Assembly: GCA_021791895.1 (NCBI GenBank)
Contig: JAJYVS010000002.1
Coordinates: forward strand, 62,001-126,000
Reading direction: 5' to 3'
DNA length: 64,000 nt
From: Actinomycetes bacterium
GTDB lineage: Bacteria; Actinomycetota; Acidimicrobiia; Acidimicrobiales; RAAP-2
Made by a program: the position numbers and the translations under genes. Within the stretch, counting starts at the first letter, position 1. Every line of letters begins with the position of its first letter. Below, piece after piece: positions 8,490 through 18,600 of the stretch. The notes under the pieces are model-generated. The model had not been told where the DNA came from. It saw only the letters and a program-made list of their open reading frames with translations, and made no database searches.

Positions 8490-9083
8490 TCAGGGCTCAC
8501 GCGCCTCGTTGATCACGACGATGGTGCCCGGCGGCGCGAAGAGCGTGCCGATGCTCTGACGGGCCGCCTCGGACACCTCGACGCGCGGGGGATTGGGCCT
8601 GTGCGTCGGGTAGTAGGTGCCGGGTCCGTAGAACTGGCCGTAGCGGACCACGACGCCGCCGGCGCCGAGGACGGCGTGCTCGTGCTCGCTGATCGACCGC
8701 GCCGCCTCGCCCGAGAGCTCCCACGAGACGCTCTGGGCAACAATGTGGGTCGCGCCGGCCGAGCGGGCGGCGTCGAGCAGGTTCGAGGTCCCCTCCCCCC
8801 TGATCCGGCGGTTGGCCTCGGCAAACTCGGCAATGCGCCCGACGTCATCGGGGAGGTCGGTGAGCTGGTGCATGACCGCGTCGGGACGGAACGAACGCAC
8901 CTCTTCGCTCAGTCGGCCGGCGTCGTAGACGTCGCAGACGACCGGCTCGGCGCCGAGTGAGGCCAACATGGACGCCTTGGCCGGAGTACGGGTCATCGCG
9001 GCCACCTCATGGCCTAACTCGACGAGGAGCGGGACCAGGCACACCCCCAGCACCCCGCTGGCGCCGGCGACGAACACGCGCAC
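8490..9083 (-). CDS. NAD(P)-binding epimerase/dehydratase-like protein
   Basis: A 197-residue Rossmann protein of the extended SDR or NmrA-like group. The nucleotide loop is GASGVLG at the N-terminus (MRVFVAGASGVLG). At 197 residues it is shorter than typical sugar epimerases (about 300), and the Y-x3-K active site is not obvious, so catalysis may be lost or altered. The start is GTG at 9083, with TAGCCT six bases before it, which suggests a leaderless transcript of its own despite lying only 31 bp downstream of the ligase gene. Confidence 0.65.
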   Translation of the reverse strand: MRVFVAGASGVLGVCLVPLLVELGHEVAAMTRTPAKASMLASLGAEPVVCDVYDAGRLSEEVRSFRPDAVMHQLTDLPDDVGRIAEFAEANRRIRGEGTSNLLDAARSAGATHIVAQSVSWELSGEAARSISEHEHAVLGAGGVVVRYGQFYGPGTYYPTHRPNPPRVEVSEAARQSIGTLFAPPGTIVVINEAREP

Positions 9084-9114
9084 CGCTTCAGGCTAGGAGC
9101 GGCGGCCAGCGAAG

Positions 9115-10548
9115 TCATCCCTCCCTGACCACCTCGGCCGGGGACTTGTCGGGCCGCAGGCCGCGCCAGGACGCCTGTCGGAGGCGTCCCGACGCCGTCC
9201 AGTCGCTGAAGCGGACCTCTCCGACCAGCACCGGGCGCACCCAGTTGGCTCCGGCCACCTGGGCACTCGGCACGGCCCCCACGAACGGACTCGTCTTGCG
9301 GGCCAGCCGGGCCAGCCGGGCCGTCAACTCCCTCAACTGGGCGTCGGAGAACCCGGTGCCCACCTTGCCCACGTAACGCAGGCCGCCGTCGACCGGGAGC
9401 CCGAGGATCAGGGCGCCGAGCGCCGATCGGCTCCCCTGGCCCGGGGTGTAGCCACCGATCACCACCTCCTGGGTGGACCGGCGCCGCACCTTGATCCAGT
9501 CCTCCGAACGCCGGCCGGCGGTGTACGGGCTGGCGAGGTGCTTGCAGACGACGCCCTCGAGGCCCTGCTCGGCGGCCGCCGCCATGACCCTCGCCGGCGG
9601 CTCCCGGTAGCTCGCCGGGGTCGCCCAGTGGTCGCCGGCCAGACCGAGCGACTCGAGGAGCCGCCGGCGCTCACGGTAGGGGAGCCCGACCGTCGAGCCT
9701 CCGTCGAGGTGCATGACGTCGAAGATCAGGTAGCTGAGGGGGATGGTCCTGGACAGGCGGCGGGCCGAGGTCTGGTCTCGCACGTGCATCCGCTGCTGGA
9801 GCAACGAAAAGCTCGGCCGACCGGCGGGGTCGAAGGCGACGATCTCGCCGTCGAGGACGGCCGGGCGCGCCCCGAGGGCCCGGCCGAGCTGCTGGAGCTC
9901 GGGATACGCACCGGTGATGTCGAGGTCGTTGCGGGACGCGAGACGGACCCGCCCACCCTCGACGTAGGCGACGGCCCGGACCCCGTCCCATTTGAACTCG
10001 CTGGCCCAGCCGCGCGAGGTGGGCGGCAGTTCCCCCGCCGCGCACAGCATCGGGCGGACCAGGTCGGGCAACGCCTCCCAGCCCTCGGGGACCCGATCCA
10101 TCCGGTGGATCATCCAGTTCTTCCCGTGCGTCTTGAACAGCACGTAACGCCCGTCGACCCGATTCCCGTGCAGAACCACCAAGACCTCGCGCTCGGACCA
10201 CTTCTCAAGCTCGTAGGTGCCGGCGTCCCAGATCGAGACCGTGCCGCCGCCGTACTCGCCGGCGGGAATCCGGCCGGCGAACTCTCGGTACTCGAGGGGG
10301 TGGTCCTCGGTTGCGACGGCCAGGTGGTTCCGATGCGGGTCGAACGGGACGCCCTTGGGCAGAGCCCAGGACACGAGGACGCCGTCGTGCTCGAGGCGGA
10401 AGTCCCAGTGCAGGGCGCGGGCGTGATGCTCCTGGACCACGAAGGTGGGGCGGCTCGGCGACCGCCTCCGGCGGCCCTGCCCCATCGGCTCGGGCGTCCG
10501 GCGCGGGTTTCGCTTGGCCTGGTAGCTGTCCAGCCTGGACGGGCACAT
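9115..10548 (-). CDS. ligD: LigD-type 3'-phosphoesterase/ATP-dependent DNA ligase
   Basis: A 477-residue repair enzyme with two of the three LigD domains. Residues about 35-150 are the 3'-phosphoesterase (ARALHWDFRLEHDG carries the metal-site histidines), which trims 3' ends. Residues about 165-470 are the ATP-dependent ligase, whose adenylated lysine is Lys186 in EFKWDGVR, followed by the nucleotidyltransferase and OB domains. The polymerase domain is absent here but is encoded separately at 34473-35504. In the family these act with Ku in non-homologous end joining; no Ku gene is in this window. An epimerase-like gene follows on the same strand. Confidence 0.88.
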   Translation of the reverse strand: MCPSRLDSYQAKRNPRRTPEPMGQGRRRRSPSRPTFVVQEHHARALHWDFRLEHDGVLVSWALPKGVPFDPHRNHLAVATEDHPLEYREFAGRIPAGEYGGGTVSIWDAGTYELEKWSEREVLVVLHGNRVDGRYVLFKTHGKNWMIHRMDRVPEGWEALPDLVRPMLCAAGELPPTSRGWASEFKWDGVRAVAYVEGGRVRLASRNDLDITGAYPELQQLGRALGARPAVLDGEIVAFDPAGRPSFSLLQQRMHVRDQTSARRLSRTIPLSYLIFDVMHLDGGSTVGLPYRERRRLLESLGLAGDHWATPASYREPPARVMAAAAEQGLEGVVCKHLASPYTAGRRSEDWIKVRRRSTQEVVIGGYTPGQGSRSALGALILGLPVDGGLRYVGKVGTGFSDAQLRELTARLARLARKTSPFVGAVPSAQVAGANWVRPVLVGEVRFSDWTASGRLRQASWRGLRPDKSPAEVVREG

Positions 10549-10647
10549 GGCGGGCCTCCGGAGAGCCGTGGCCTGGAGCCGTCATCCTCCCACCGGGATC
10601 GGTGCCGAGCGACCCACGGGGTGCCCGGGCACCGGTACGGTCGCGAC

Positions 10648-11961
10648 GTGCACCGATGGCTCGGCGTGCTGGCCCACCGCGACTTTCGCCTGTACTTCAT
10701 CGGGCGTGCCACGTCGTTCATCGGCACGGGGATGCTCCCGGTGGCCCTGTCCTTCGCCGTCTTGGAGCGGGGTGGGTCGGTGGCCCAGGTCGGCTGGGTG
10801 CTGTCGGCCGACGTGTTCCCGCTCGCGTTGTTCCTGCTGGTCGCCGGCGTCATGGCCGACCGCATCAACCGGCGGGCGGTCATGCTCGGCGCCGACGTCC
10901 TGCGGTGCGCGGCCCAGGGCGTCCTGGCCTGGTGGCTGCTGACCGGGCGGCCGCCGCTGTGGGGCTTCTTGGTGCTCGAGTTCACGGTCGGGATCGGCAC
11001 GGCGTTCTTCACCCCGGCTTCGACCGGACTCATCCCACAGGTCACCACCGAGTACACCCTCCACCAGGCCAACGCCCTCAACGGAGCCGCCCAGTGGGGT
11101 GGCACGCTCGTCGGGCCGGCGATCGCCGGGGCCCTGGTGGCCAGCGTGGGCACCGGCTGGGCGATCGCGGCCGACGCCGCGTCCTACGCCGTGAGCGCGG
11201 CGTGTCTCGCCTCACTGCGCGTCGGATGGTCCGGCGTCGGCGGTGAGGCGAAGGAGACCCTCGGCGCACAACTGGTCGCGGGGTGGCACGCCTTTCGCTC
11301 CCGAACCTGGCTCTGGAGCGTGGTGACCCAGTTCGGTACCCTCGGTCTGCTGGTCTTCCCCCCCTTCTTCGTCCTCGGCGCGCTGGTCGCCAAGCAGTCC
11401 CTCGGCGGGGCCGTCGGCTGGGGCGTGGTCCTCGCGTGCCAGGGGGCCGGGGCCACGATCGGTGCCGTGGCCATGCTGCGGGTCCAGCCCCGACGACCGA
11501 TGCTCGCCGGCGAACTGGCGATGCTCGGGTGGTCCGTCATCCTGGTCGCCCTGGCGATCCGGGCACCCACCCCGGTCGTGGCCGTGGCCGGCTTCCTGAG
11601 CGGGCTCGGCTTCGGGATCTTCGGCCCGGTGTGGGACACCACGATGCAGCGGCAGCTCCCGCCCGAGGTGCTCTCGCGCGCCAGCGCCTACGACTGGTTC
11701 GGGTCCATGGTCCTGCTGCCGATCGGCTTCGTCGTCGAGGGTTGGATCTCGTCGTGGATCGGGGTCGACGGCGCGCTGTGGCTCGGCGCGACCTGGCTCT
11801 TGGCGACGATCGCCGCGGTGCTCGGCATCCCGAGCGTGCGGCGCATGTCGAACACCCCGTCCCCGGACCTAGAGCCCGGTGGCCCGGGGGCGGTGACGCT
11901 CGCCGGCGCAGGCGATCTGGCCCTCGGAGCCGCAGCAGCGGCCCGGGCTGTCGCCCCTTGA
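10648..11961 (+). CDS. MFS transporter
   Basis: A 437-residue membrane protein with about twelve hydrophobic helices. The loop between helices 2 and 3 (AGVMADRINRRAVML) matches the major-facilitator motif. It is closest in style to EntS/macrolide-efflux-type exporters that begin RDFRLYFIGRATSFIG. The GTG at 10648 fits best: TACGGT lies six bases upstream, the pattern of a leaderless message, and translation begins right at the first cytoplasmic segment. The cargo cannot be inferred. It is divergent from the ligase gene and followed by the mobA-like gene after 54 bp. Confidence 0.85.
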   Translation: MHRWLGVLAHRDFRLYFIGRATSFIGTGMLPVALSFAVLERGGSVAQVGWVLSADVFPLALFLLVAGVMADRINRRAVMLGADVLRCAAQGVLAWWLLTGRPPLWGFLVLEFTVGIGTAFFTPASTGLIPQVTTEYTLHQANALNGAAQWGGTLVGPAIAGALVASVGTGWAIAADAASYAVSAACLASLRVGWSGVGGEAKETLGAQLVAGWHAFRSRTWLWSVVTQFGTLGLLVFPPFFVLGALVAKQSLGGAVGWGVVLACQGAGATIGAVAMLRVQPRRPMLAGELAMLGWSVILVALAIRAPTPVVAVAGFLSGLGFGIFGPVWDTTMQRQLPPEVLSRASAYDWFGSMVLLPIGFVVEGWISSWIGVDGALWLGATWLLATIAAVLGIPSVRRMSNTPSPDLEPGGPGAVTLAGAGDLALGAAAAARAVAP

Positions 11962-12015
11962 GCCCGGGGCAGACCGGGCGGAGGGGCCACGGCGCTCGAA
12001 CCCGCCGAGCGCGCC

Positions 12016-12612
12016 ATGCTGGATATCGTGGCGGACTCCCCACGACCGGCCGGGATCCTGCTCACCGGGGGCGCAAGCCGTCGCATGGGCTTTGACAAGA
12101 CCGCGTTGTTGGTTGACGGTGTTCCCTGCGCCGAGCGGGTGGGTTCGGTGATGGTCCGGGTCCTCGATCCCGTGCTCGAGGTCGGTCCGGGACGCAGCGG
12201 GCGGCCGAACATCCGTGAGGACCCCCCGGGAGCTGGACCGCTCGCCGCGGTGGTCGCCGGGTTCACCCGGTTACGGGTGATGCGGGGTGAGGAGGGTCCG
12301 GTGGTCGTCGTCGCCGGGGACCAACCGCTCCTGACCGAGGCTGCCCTCGCCATGCTCGCGAGCTGGCCCGGACCCGGGTCGGTCGTGCCGGTGGTCGAGG
12401 GACGGGCTCAACCACTGTGCGCCCGCTGGTCCCCCGAGGCGCAACGGGCGGCCGAAGAGGCCCTCGGCCAGGGCGAGCGATCGATGCGGCCGTTGCTCGA
12501 GTTCGACGACGTGGAGTTGGTGGTCGAGTCTCGCTGGCCCGAGGGGGTGACGGCCAGGGCGTTCGACGACATCGACCGGCCCGCAGACCTGAAGCGCCTC
12601 GGACTCTCCTGA
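12016..12612 (+). CDS. mobA: MobA-like molybdenum cofactor guanylyltransferase
   Basis: A 198-residue nucleotidyltransferase that should add GMP to molybdopterin. The signature loop is near the N-terminus, LLTGGASRRMGFDKTAL (GGxSxRMGxDK), and the aspartate metal site is in VVAGDQPLL. Length is normal for MobA. A GTG at 12028 is an alternative start. No other molybdenum cofactor gene is beside it, apart from a distant MoaD-like protein at 39210. The product could instead be a related purine-type transferase acting on another cofactor. Confidence 0.75.
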   Translation: MLDIVADSPRPAGILLTGGASRRMGFDKTALLVDGVPCAERVGSVMVRVLDPVLEVGPGRSGRPNIREDPPGAGPLAAVVAGFTRLRVMRGEEGPVVVVAGDQPLLTEAALAMLASWPGPGSVVPVVEGRAQPLCARWSPEAQRAAEEALGQGERSMRPLLEFDDVELVVESRWPEGVTARAFDDIDRPADLKRLGLS

Positions 12613-12758
12613 GGGACCCCTGCGCCCGCCGGGGGCACCCGGGCGGTAGATCGCGGCCGCCCGGGACCCTCGAGGCAGCCGCAACGGGCTGATCGCGCCG
12701 GCGTGTTCCCGTCCCCGACATCTGACGGGGTCGGCAACCTCGATGGCGCCCGAACGGC

Positions 12759-14309
12759 TCAGACGATCCTGCTGTTGTGGTCGGCCCAATAGCGATCGCG
12801 CAGCAGGCGCTTGTAGAGCTTGCCGGTGGGCAGGCGCGGCAGTTCGGCCTCGAAGTCGATCGAGCGAGGGCACTTGAAGTGGGCGAGGTGCTCGCGGCAG
12901 AAGGCGATCAGCTCCCGTTCCAGCTCCGGGCCGGGCTCGACCCCTTCGCTCGGCTGGACCACGGCCTTCACGGCTTCGCCGAGATCCTCGTCGGGAACCC
13001 CGATGACCGCCGCGTCCATGACCTTGGGGTGGGTGATGAGCAGGTTCTCGGTCTCCTGGGGATAGATGTTCACCCCGCCCGAGATGATCATGTAGGTCTT
13101 GCGGTCGGTGAGGAACAGGTAGCCGTCCTCGTCGAGGTACCCGACGTCACCGACGGTGCTCGTGTCGCCGGCCGCGTTGCGCGACTCGGCCGTCTTGACC
13201 GGGTCGTTGAAGTACTCGAAGTTGGTCGCCCCCTTGAACCACACCGTCCCGGGCACCCCGGTCGGGCACTCGTTGCCCTCTTCGTCGAGGATCAGGATCT
13301 GGCCGAGCAGGGCCCGGCCGACGGTTCCCTTGTGGGCCAGCCAGTCCACCGAGTCGACCAGCGTAAACCCGTTGGCCTCGGTGGCGGCGTAGTACTCGAG
13401 GATGATCGGCCCGAACCACTCGATCATCTGCTCCTTCACCGGGATCGGGCAGGGTGCCGCGGCGTGCACGATCACTTCGAGCGAGGAGACGTCGGCCGCC
13501 TTGCGTACCTTCTCGGGTAGCTTCAGGAGCCGCGAGAACATGGTCGGCACCACCTGGGAGTGGGTGACCCGATAGCGCTCCACCAGCTCGAGGAACTGGG
13601 CCGCGTCGAAGTGCTCCATGATCACCGCGGTGGCTCCAAGCCGGATCGTGATGCCCACGCTCGCCTGGGGGGCCGAGTGGTAGAGGGGAGCCGGGTTGAG
13701 GTACACCATCTCGGCCCGGAAGCGCCAGATGGCCCCCAACCCCGCACCCGCCTGGGCGTTCGCCCCCGGCGTGGTCTCGGGAAGGGCGCGGTAGATGCCC
13801 TTCGGCCGGCCGGTGGTGCCCGAGGAATACAGCATCGGGACGCCGAGCTGCTCGTCGTCGATGGGGGTGCCGGGATGGCCGGCGAGGACGGCGTCGAAGG
13901 ACTCGAAGGGGCCGTCGATCCCCTCGTCGCCGACCATGAGCCAGCGCTCCACCTTCGGGCACAGAGCGGGCAGCTGGTGGGCCACCTCGGCCTTGGCCGC
14001 GCTGGTCACCACCACCCGGGACTCGGAGTCATTGACGATGTAGGCGACTTCTTCGGGCGAGAGGTAGGAGTTGATGCACGTGAAGTAGAGCCCGGTGCGC
14101 TCGCCGGCACCCTCGGTCATGAGCATCTTCGGGTGGTTCTCCATGAAGATGGCCATGTGGTCGCCACGCGACAGCCCGGTGTCACGGAGGAGGTGGGCCA
14201 GGCGGTTAGCGGTGTCCTCGTACTCGCCGTAGGTGACCACCTCTCCGCTCGTCGCCATGACGATCGCCGGCTTGTCGGGGTTCCTGCGGGCGTGCTCGGC
14301 GGCATACAT
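12759..14309 (-). CDS. Acyl-CoA synthetase (AMP-forming)
   Basis: A 516-residue ANL-superfamily enzyme that activates a carboxylate with ATP and joins it to CoA. Motifs: P-loop YSSGTTGRPKGIYR, the ATP-site YYAATEANG, the hinge TDRKTYMIISGGVNIYPQE, and the catalytic lysine in LPTGKLYKR. The start at 14309 is set by AGGAG seven to eleven bases upstream and by the family-like opening MYAAEHARRNPDKPAIV. The frame stays open further up, but that part does not look like protein. It is divergent from the amino-acid dehydrogenase. Chain-length preference cannot be read from sequence. Confidence 0.88.
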   Translation of the reverse strand: MYAAEHARRNPDKPAIVMATSGEVVTYGEYEDTANRLAHLLRDTGLSRGDHMAIFMENHPKMLMTEGAGERTGLYFTCINSYLSPEEVAYIVNDSESRVVVTSAAKAEVAHQLPALCPKVERWLMVGDEGIDGPFESFDAVLAGHPGTPIDDEQLGVPMLYSSGTTGRPKGIYRALPETTPGANAQAGAGLGAIWRFRAEMVYLNPAPLYHSAPQASVGITIRLGATAVIMEHFDAAQFLELVERYRVTHSQVVPTMFSRLLKLPEKVRKAADVSSLEVIVHAAAPCPIPVKEQMIEWFGPIILEYYAATEANGFTLVDSVDWLAHKGTVGRALLGQILILDEEGNECPTGVPGTVWFKGATNFEYFNDPVKTAESRNAAGDTSTVGDVGYLDEDGYLFLTDRKTYMIISGGVNIYPQETENLLITHPKVMDAAVIGVPDEDLGEAVKAVVQPSEGVEPGPELERELIAFCREHLAHFKCPRSIDFEAELPRLPTGKLYKRLLRDRYWADHNSRIV

Positions 14310-14624
14310 GGGTGCGCTCCTGTCGGTGGCCGGTTCCAGGAAGGTGAGCGGCGCCCCGCGCCGCCTCACCGATGCGATCGAGTCTGCCATACCCGCCGCT
14401 CGAGCGGCTCGGGGGGCCGGTCGGCGCTGTGGCAGCCTCGTCGTGCCGGCCCTGGTCACGAGGACCTCGGTCCGTTCGGGGGGGGCAGGAGGCCGTCGCC
14501 TCGGGGGCCGGGCGACCGCTCGGCGTTCGAGGCCGGCCCGACTATCTCTCGCACCTCGGGCCGTGACGGACTAGGACTGTCTCGTGTCGCCCCCGCCGAG
14601 CGGAACCCCGCCCCGGGCACCGCG
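14310..14624. other. Divergent intergenic region
   Basis: 315 bp between the acyl-CoA synthetase and the amino-acid dehydrogenase. It must hold both promoters. I see the ribosome site of the synthetase at its left edge but no convincing gene, palindrome or terminator. Confidence 0.5.
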
Positions 14625-15671
14625 ATGACCGGCCCGGGTAAGAGTCCCGGCCTGGCCCTCGACCAGACCGAGCAGCTGGTGGTGGTCCACGACCGCGACT
14701 CGGGCCTCGGCGCGGCGATCGCGATCGACGACAGCACTCTCGGTCCGGCGATCGGCGGGATCCGGTGGCGGACCTATCCCGACGAAGCCACCGCCATCAC
14801 CGAGGCCCGCCGGCTCGCCCGGGTGATGACCCTCAAGAGCGCGCTGGCCGGGATCGCCAGCGGTGGGGCCAAGTCGGTCGTCTTCCGGCCGGACCCGGTC
14901 CCCTCGGGTCCGACCCGCCGCGCCCTGATGGAGGCGTTCGGCCGGTCGGTGGCCTGGCTCGGCGGCCGATACGTCCCGGGGCTGGACATGGGCACGACCC
15001 TCGACGACCTGCGGGTCGTCGCCACTCGGGCACCGGAGATCTGCGTGCTCGAGCCGTCGGAGGCGACGGCGGTCGGGCTGTTCGCCGGGATCGAGGCGGT
15101 GACCCGCCTGCGCTGGCCGGCCGGCCTCGCCAAGCGGACCGTCCTCGTCCAAGGAGCCGGCCACGTGGGCTCGTCGCTCGCGCGCAAACTGGCCGCGGCG
15201 AAGGCCCTGGTCCTCGTGAGCGACGTCGAACCCGAGCGGGCCGGCCGGGTTGCCGCCCTCGTGGACGGCGCGGTCGTCCCCCCGGACCGGGTGATCGGCC
15301 ACCCCTGTGACGTCTTCGCGCCCTGTGCGGTCGGCCGGCTGATCGACGCCGAGACGGCCGGCATGCTCGCCTGCGAGGTGATCGCCGGTGCCGCCAACGA
15401 CGTGCTCTCCCATCGCGGCGCCGCTGAGCTGCTTGCGGCTCGGGGGATCGACTACGTCCCGGACTTCGCCATCAACTCGGGCGGCGTGATAGCGATCTTC
15501 GCCGCCCGTTCGGGCTGGGATGAACCGAGGACGACCGCCGCGCTCCAGGGCATCGGGGAGCAAGTGCGGGAGATCCTCGAGACGGCTCGCGCCACCAAGC
15601 GCACCCCGCTCTCGATCGCCGAAGACGGAGCGTCGAGCCGTCTTGGCCATCGGGTCACGGTGCCCGACTGA
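14625..15671 (+). CDS. Glu/Leu/Phe/Val dehydrogenase
   Basis: A 348-residue NAD-dependent enzyme that oxidatively deaminates an amino acid to a 2-oxoacid and ammonia. The two active-site lysines are in MTLKSALAG and SGGAKSVV (about residues 68 and 80). The dinucleotide fold is at VQGAGHVGSSLARKL (about 172-186). The length and GLDMGTT loop match leucine, valine or phenylalanine dehydrogenases rather than the longer glutamate enzymes. Only 17 bp separate it from the downstream oxidoreductase gene, so the pair is probably one operon: amino acid to 2-oxoacid, then 2-oxoacid to acyl-CoA. Confidence 0.85.
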   Translation: MTGPGKSPGLALDQTEQLVVVHDRDSGLGAAIAIDDSTLGPAIGGIRWRTYPDEATAITEARRLARVMTLKSALAGIASGGAKSVVFRPDPVPSGPTRRALMEAFGRSVAWLGGRYVPGLDMGTTLDDLRVVATRAPEICVLEPSEATAVGLFAGIEAVTRLRWPAGLAKRTVLVQGAGHVGSSLARKLAAAKALVLVSDVEPERAGRVAALVDGAVVPPDRVIGHPCDVFAPCAVGRLIDAETAGMLACEVIAGAANDVLSHRGAAELLAARGIDYVPDFAINSGGVIAIFAARSGWDEPRTTAALQGIGEQVREILETARATKRTPLSIAEDGASSRLGHRVTVPD

Positions 15672-15688
15672 AGCGGCCGAGGCGTGCC

Positions 15689-18600
15689 GTGACCACCCGA
15701 CACCGGGCCGAGGAGGCGACCGCGCTGCGCGCCGTCGCGCTTTCGGACAAGTACACCGACGAGACCGGCACCGTGTTCCTCTCGGGCATCGAGGCCCTGG
15801 TCCGGCTCCTCCTGGACCAGCGGCGCCTGGACGCTCGCAGGGGTCTCAACACCGCCGCCTTCGTCTGTGGCTACGAAGGTTCGCCCCTCGGGGGCCTCGA
15901 CCTCGAGCTCCACCGCAACCGACGGCTGCTCGACGAGGCCCGGGTCGTCTTCACCCCGGGTCTCAACGAAGAGCTCGCCGCCACCGCGGTCGCCGGGACC
16001 CAGCTGCTTGGGCAACTGCCGGGCCGGCGCCACGACGGCGTGGCGGGGTTTTGGTTCGGCAAGAACCCCGGGCTCGACCGGGCGGCGGACGCCATCCGCC
16101 ACGGCAACTTGTCGGGGACCTCCCCGCTCGGCGGCGCGGTGGCCGTCGTGGGCGACGATCCGACCTGCAAGTCCTCCACTCTCCCCTCGTCGTGCGAGCA
16201 GATGGCGAAGAGCCTGCTCGTCCCGCTGCTCACCCCGGCTTCGGTGGCCGACGTCCTCACCCTCGGCCTACACGCCGTGGCGCTTTCCCGGTACACGGGC
16301 ACCTGGGTCGCGCTCAAGATCGTCTCGGACATCGCCGACGCCTCGGCGACCGTGAGGCTCGTGGATCCCGACTCCCTCGTCCCCCGGCCCGATCCCGAAC
16401 GCGAACTGCACGAGCCACTCCTCGTCGGGGCCCAGTCGCTCGACGCCGAGCGCCGGCTCCACGCGTTTCGCCTGCCCCGGGTGGGCGAGTACGCGCACGC
16501 TGGGTCGCTCAACACCGTCCACTTCGAACCCCGTCGACCCCGGTTCGCCATCGTGGCGCCCGGGCTCCCCTTCGCCACCGTGCAGCGGGCGCTCGCCGAT
16601 CTCGGCCTCGACGACGACGACCTCGAGGATCTGGGGGTCCGTCTGGTCCGCATCGGTCTGGCCTGGCCCATCGAGCCCCTCGTGCTGCGAGACCTGGTCG
16701 GCGGGGTCCAAGAGGTGCTGGTGGTCGAGGACAAGACGGCCTTCGTCGAGTCCCAGCTCAAAGAAGCCCTCTACGGCCACCGGCACCAGCCGGTGATCGT
16801 GGGCCGGACCGACGAGGTCGGCCGCCCGCTCATCCCCGCCTACGGCGCAGTCAGTGCCGAGACGGTCGCGTCGGTGCTCGGTCGGCGCCTCCATCTTCCC
16901 GAACGAGCGCGCCAGTGGCTGCGGCGCGTCGAGGCGCGTGAGCGACTTACCCTGCAGGTCACGACGGAGACCGCCGAGGTCCCCCCGGTCCGTTCTCCCT
17001 TCTTTTGCTCGGGGTGTCCCCACAACATCTCGACCCGGGCCGACGACGACCAGCTCGTGGGCCTCGGGATCGGCTGCCACATCATGGTGGCCCTGCATGA
17101 CGAGGGACGGGGCCACCAGGTCGGGATGACCCAGATGGGCGGGGAGGGAGCGCAGTGGATCGGTCTCGCCCCGTTCACCGACGACACCCACTACTTCCAG
17201 AACCTCGGGGACGGCACCTTCTTCCACTCGGGGTCGCTGGCGCTACGGGCCTCGGTGGCGGCCGGCGTGGACCTCACCTACAAGCTCTTGTACAACCATG
17301 CGGTGGCGATGACCGGGGGGCAGCGCCCGGCCGGCTCGCTGGACGTGGCGCGCCTCGTCGACCTGCTGGCGGCCGAGGGCGTGCGCAAGGTGGTGATCAC
17401 CACACCGGATCCGACCGAGTACCGCGGCATCCTGCTCAACGCCATCGCGACCGTCCATCACCGCGACGACCTCGTCGCGCTCCAACGGGAACTGGCCGAG
17501 ACCCCCGGCGTCAGCGTCCTCATTCACGACGACTGGTGCGCGGCCGAGGAACGCCGGCTGCGACGCCGCGGCGCGCTCGCGACTCCGTCCAGACGGATCT
17601 GGATCAACCAGCGGGTCTGCGAGGGCTGCGGCGACTGCATGCGCAAGGCGACCTGCCTGTCCCTCGTACCGGTCGAGACGGAGTACGGGCGCAAGACGGC
17701 AATCGACGAAGCCAGCTGCAACCTCGACTACTCCTGTGTTCGGGGCGACTGCCCGGCCTTCGTCGAAGTCGTGGGGACCCCCGGTCGCGAGCCGCCGGTC
17801 GAGCCGCCGTTCACGCCCGAGGACCCCGACCCTCGGGTCCCCGAGAGCGTGCTGGTCCGGATGCCCGGGGTCGGAGGCACCGGTGTCGTCACCATCTCCC
17901 GGATCGTCCAGATGGCGGCCCATCTGGCCGGGCGCTCCGCCACCGGGGTCGAGCAAACCGGCCTTGCACAGAAGGGGGGGCCGGTGGTCTCCGACGTCCG
18001 TCTCGCACCCGAGCCACCGGCGGGCACACCCCGGGCCTCGATGCGGATGGCCGACGTCCTGATCGGCTTCGACTTCTTCGGGGCCGCCTCCTCCTCCAAC
18101 CTCGCGGTTTGCGACCGTGCGCGCACCGTCGCCGTCGTGAACACGGCGCTCGTCGCCACGATGGAGCTCGCCGAGGATCCCTTCAGCCACTTCCCCCAGT
18201 CGGCCGCGCTAGTCGCCCGCATCGAACGAGAAACGTTGGCCGGCAGCGGACTGTTCTTCGACGCCGACTGGATCGCCGGCAGGCTGCGCCTGGCGCCGAA
18301 CATGATTCTGCTCGGGGCCGCGTTCCAGCACGGCTGCCTGCCGATCCCCGCTTCGGCCCTCGAGGCGGCCATCGTGCTGAACGGCGTCGCCGTGACCGAC
18401 AACCTGCGCGCCTTCCGATGGGGACGGGCGGCGGCAGTCGACCTCGCTGCGGTGCACCAGGCGCTGGCACCGCGCCGGGCACCTGCGGAGCCCCCGACGG
18501 ACCTGGCCGGGCTGGTCGAGGCCCGCGCGGCCGACCTCGTCGACTATCAGGGCCCGCGTTACGCGGCGACCTATCGCGCCGCAGTCGAACAGGTGGTTGC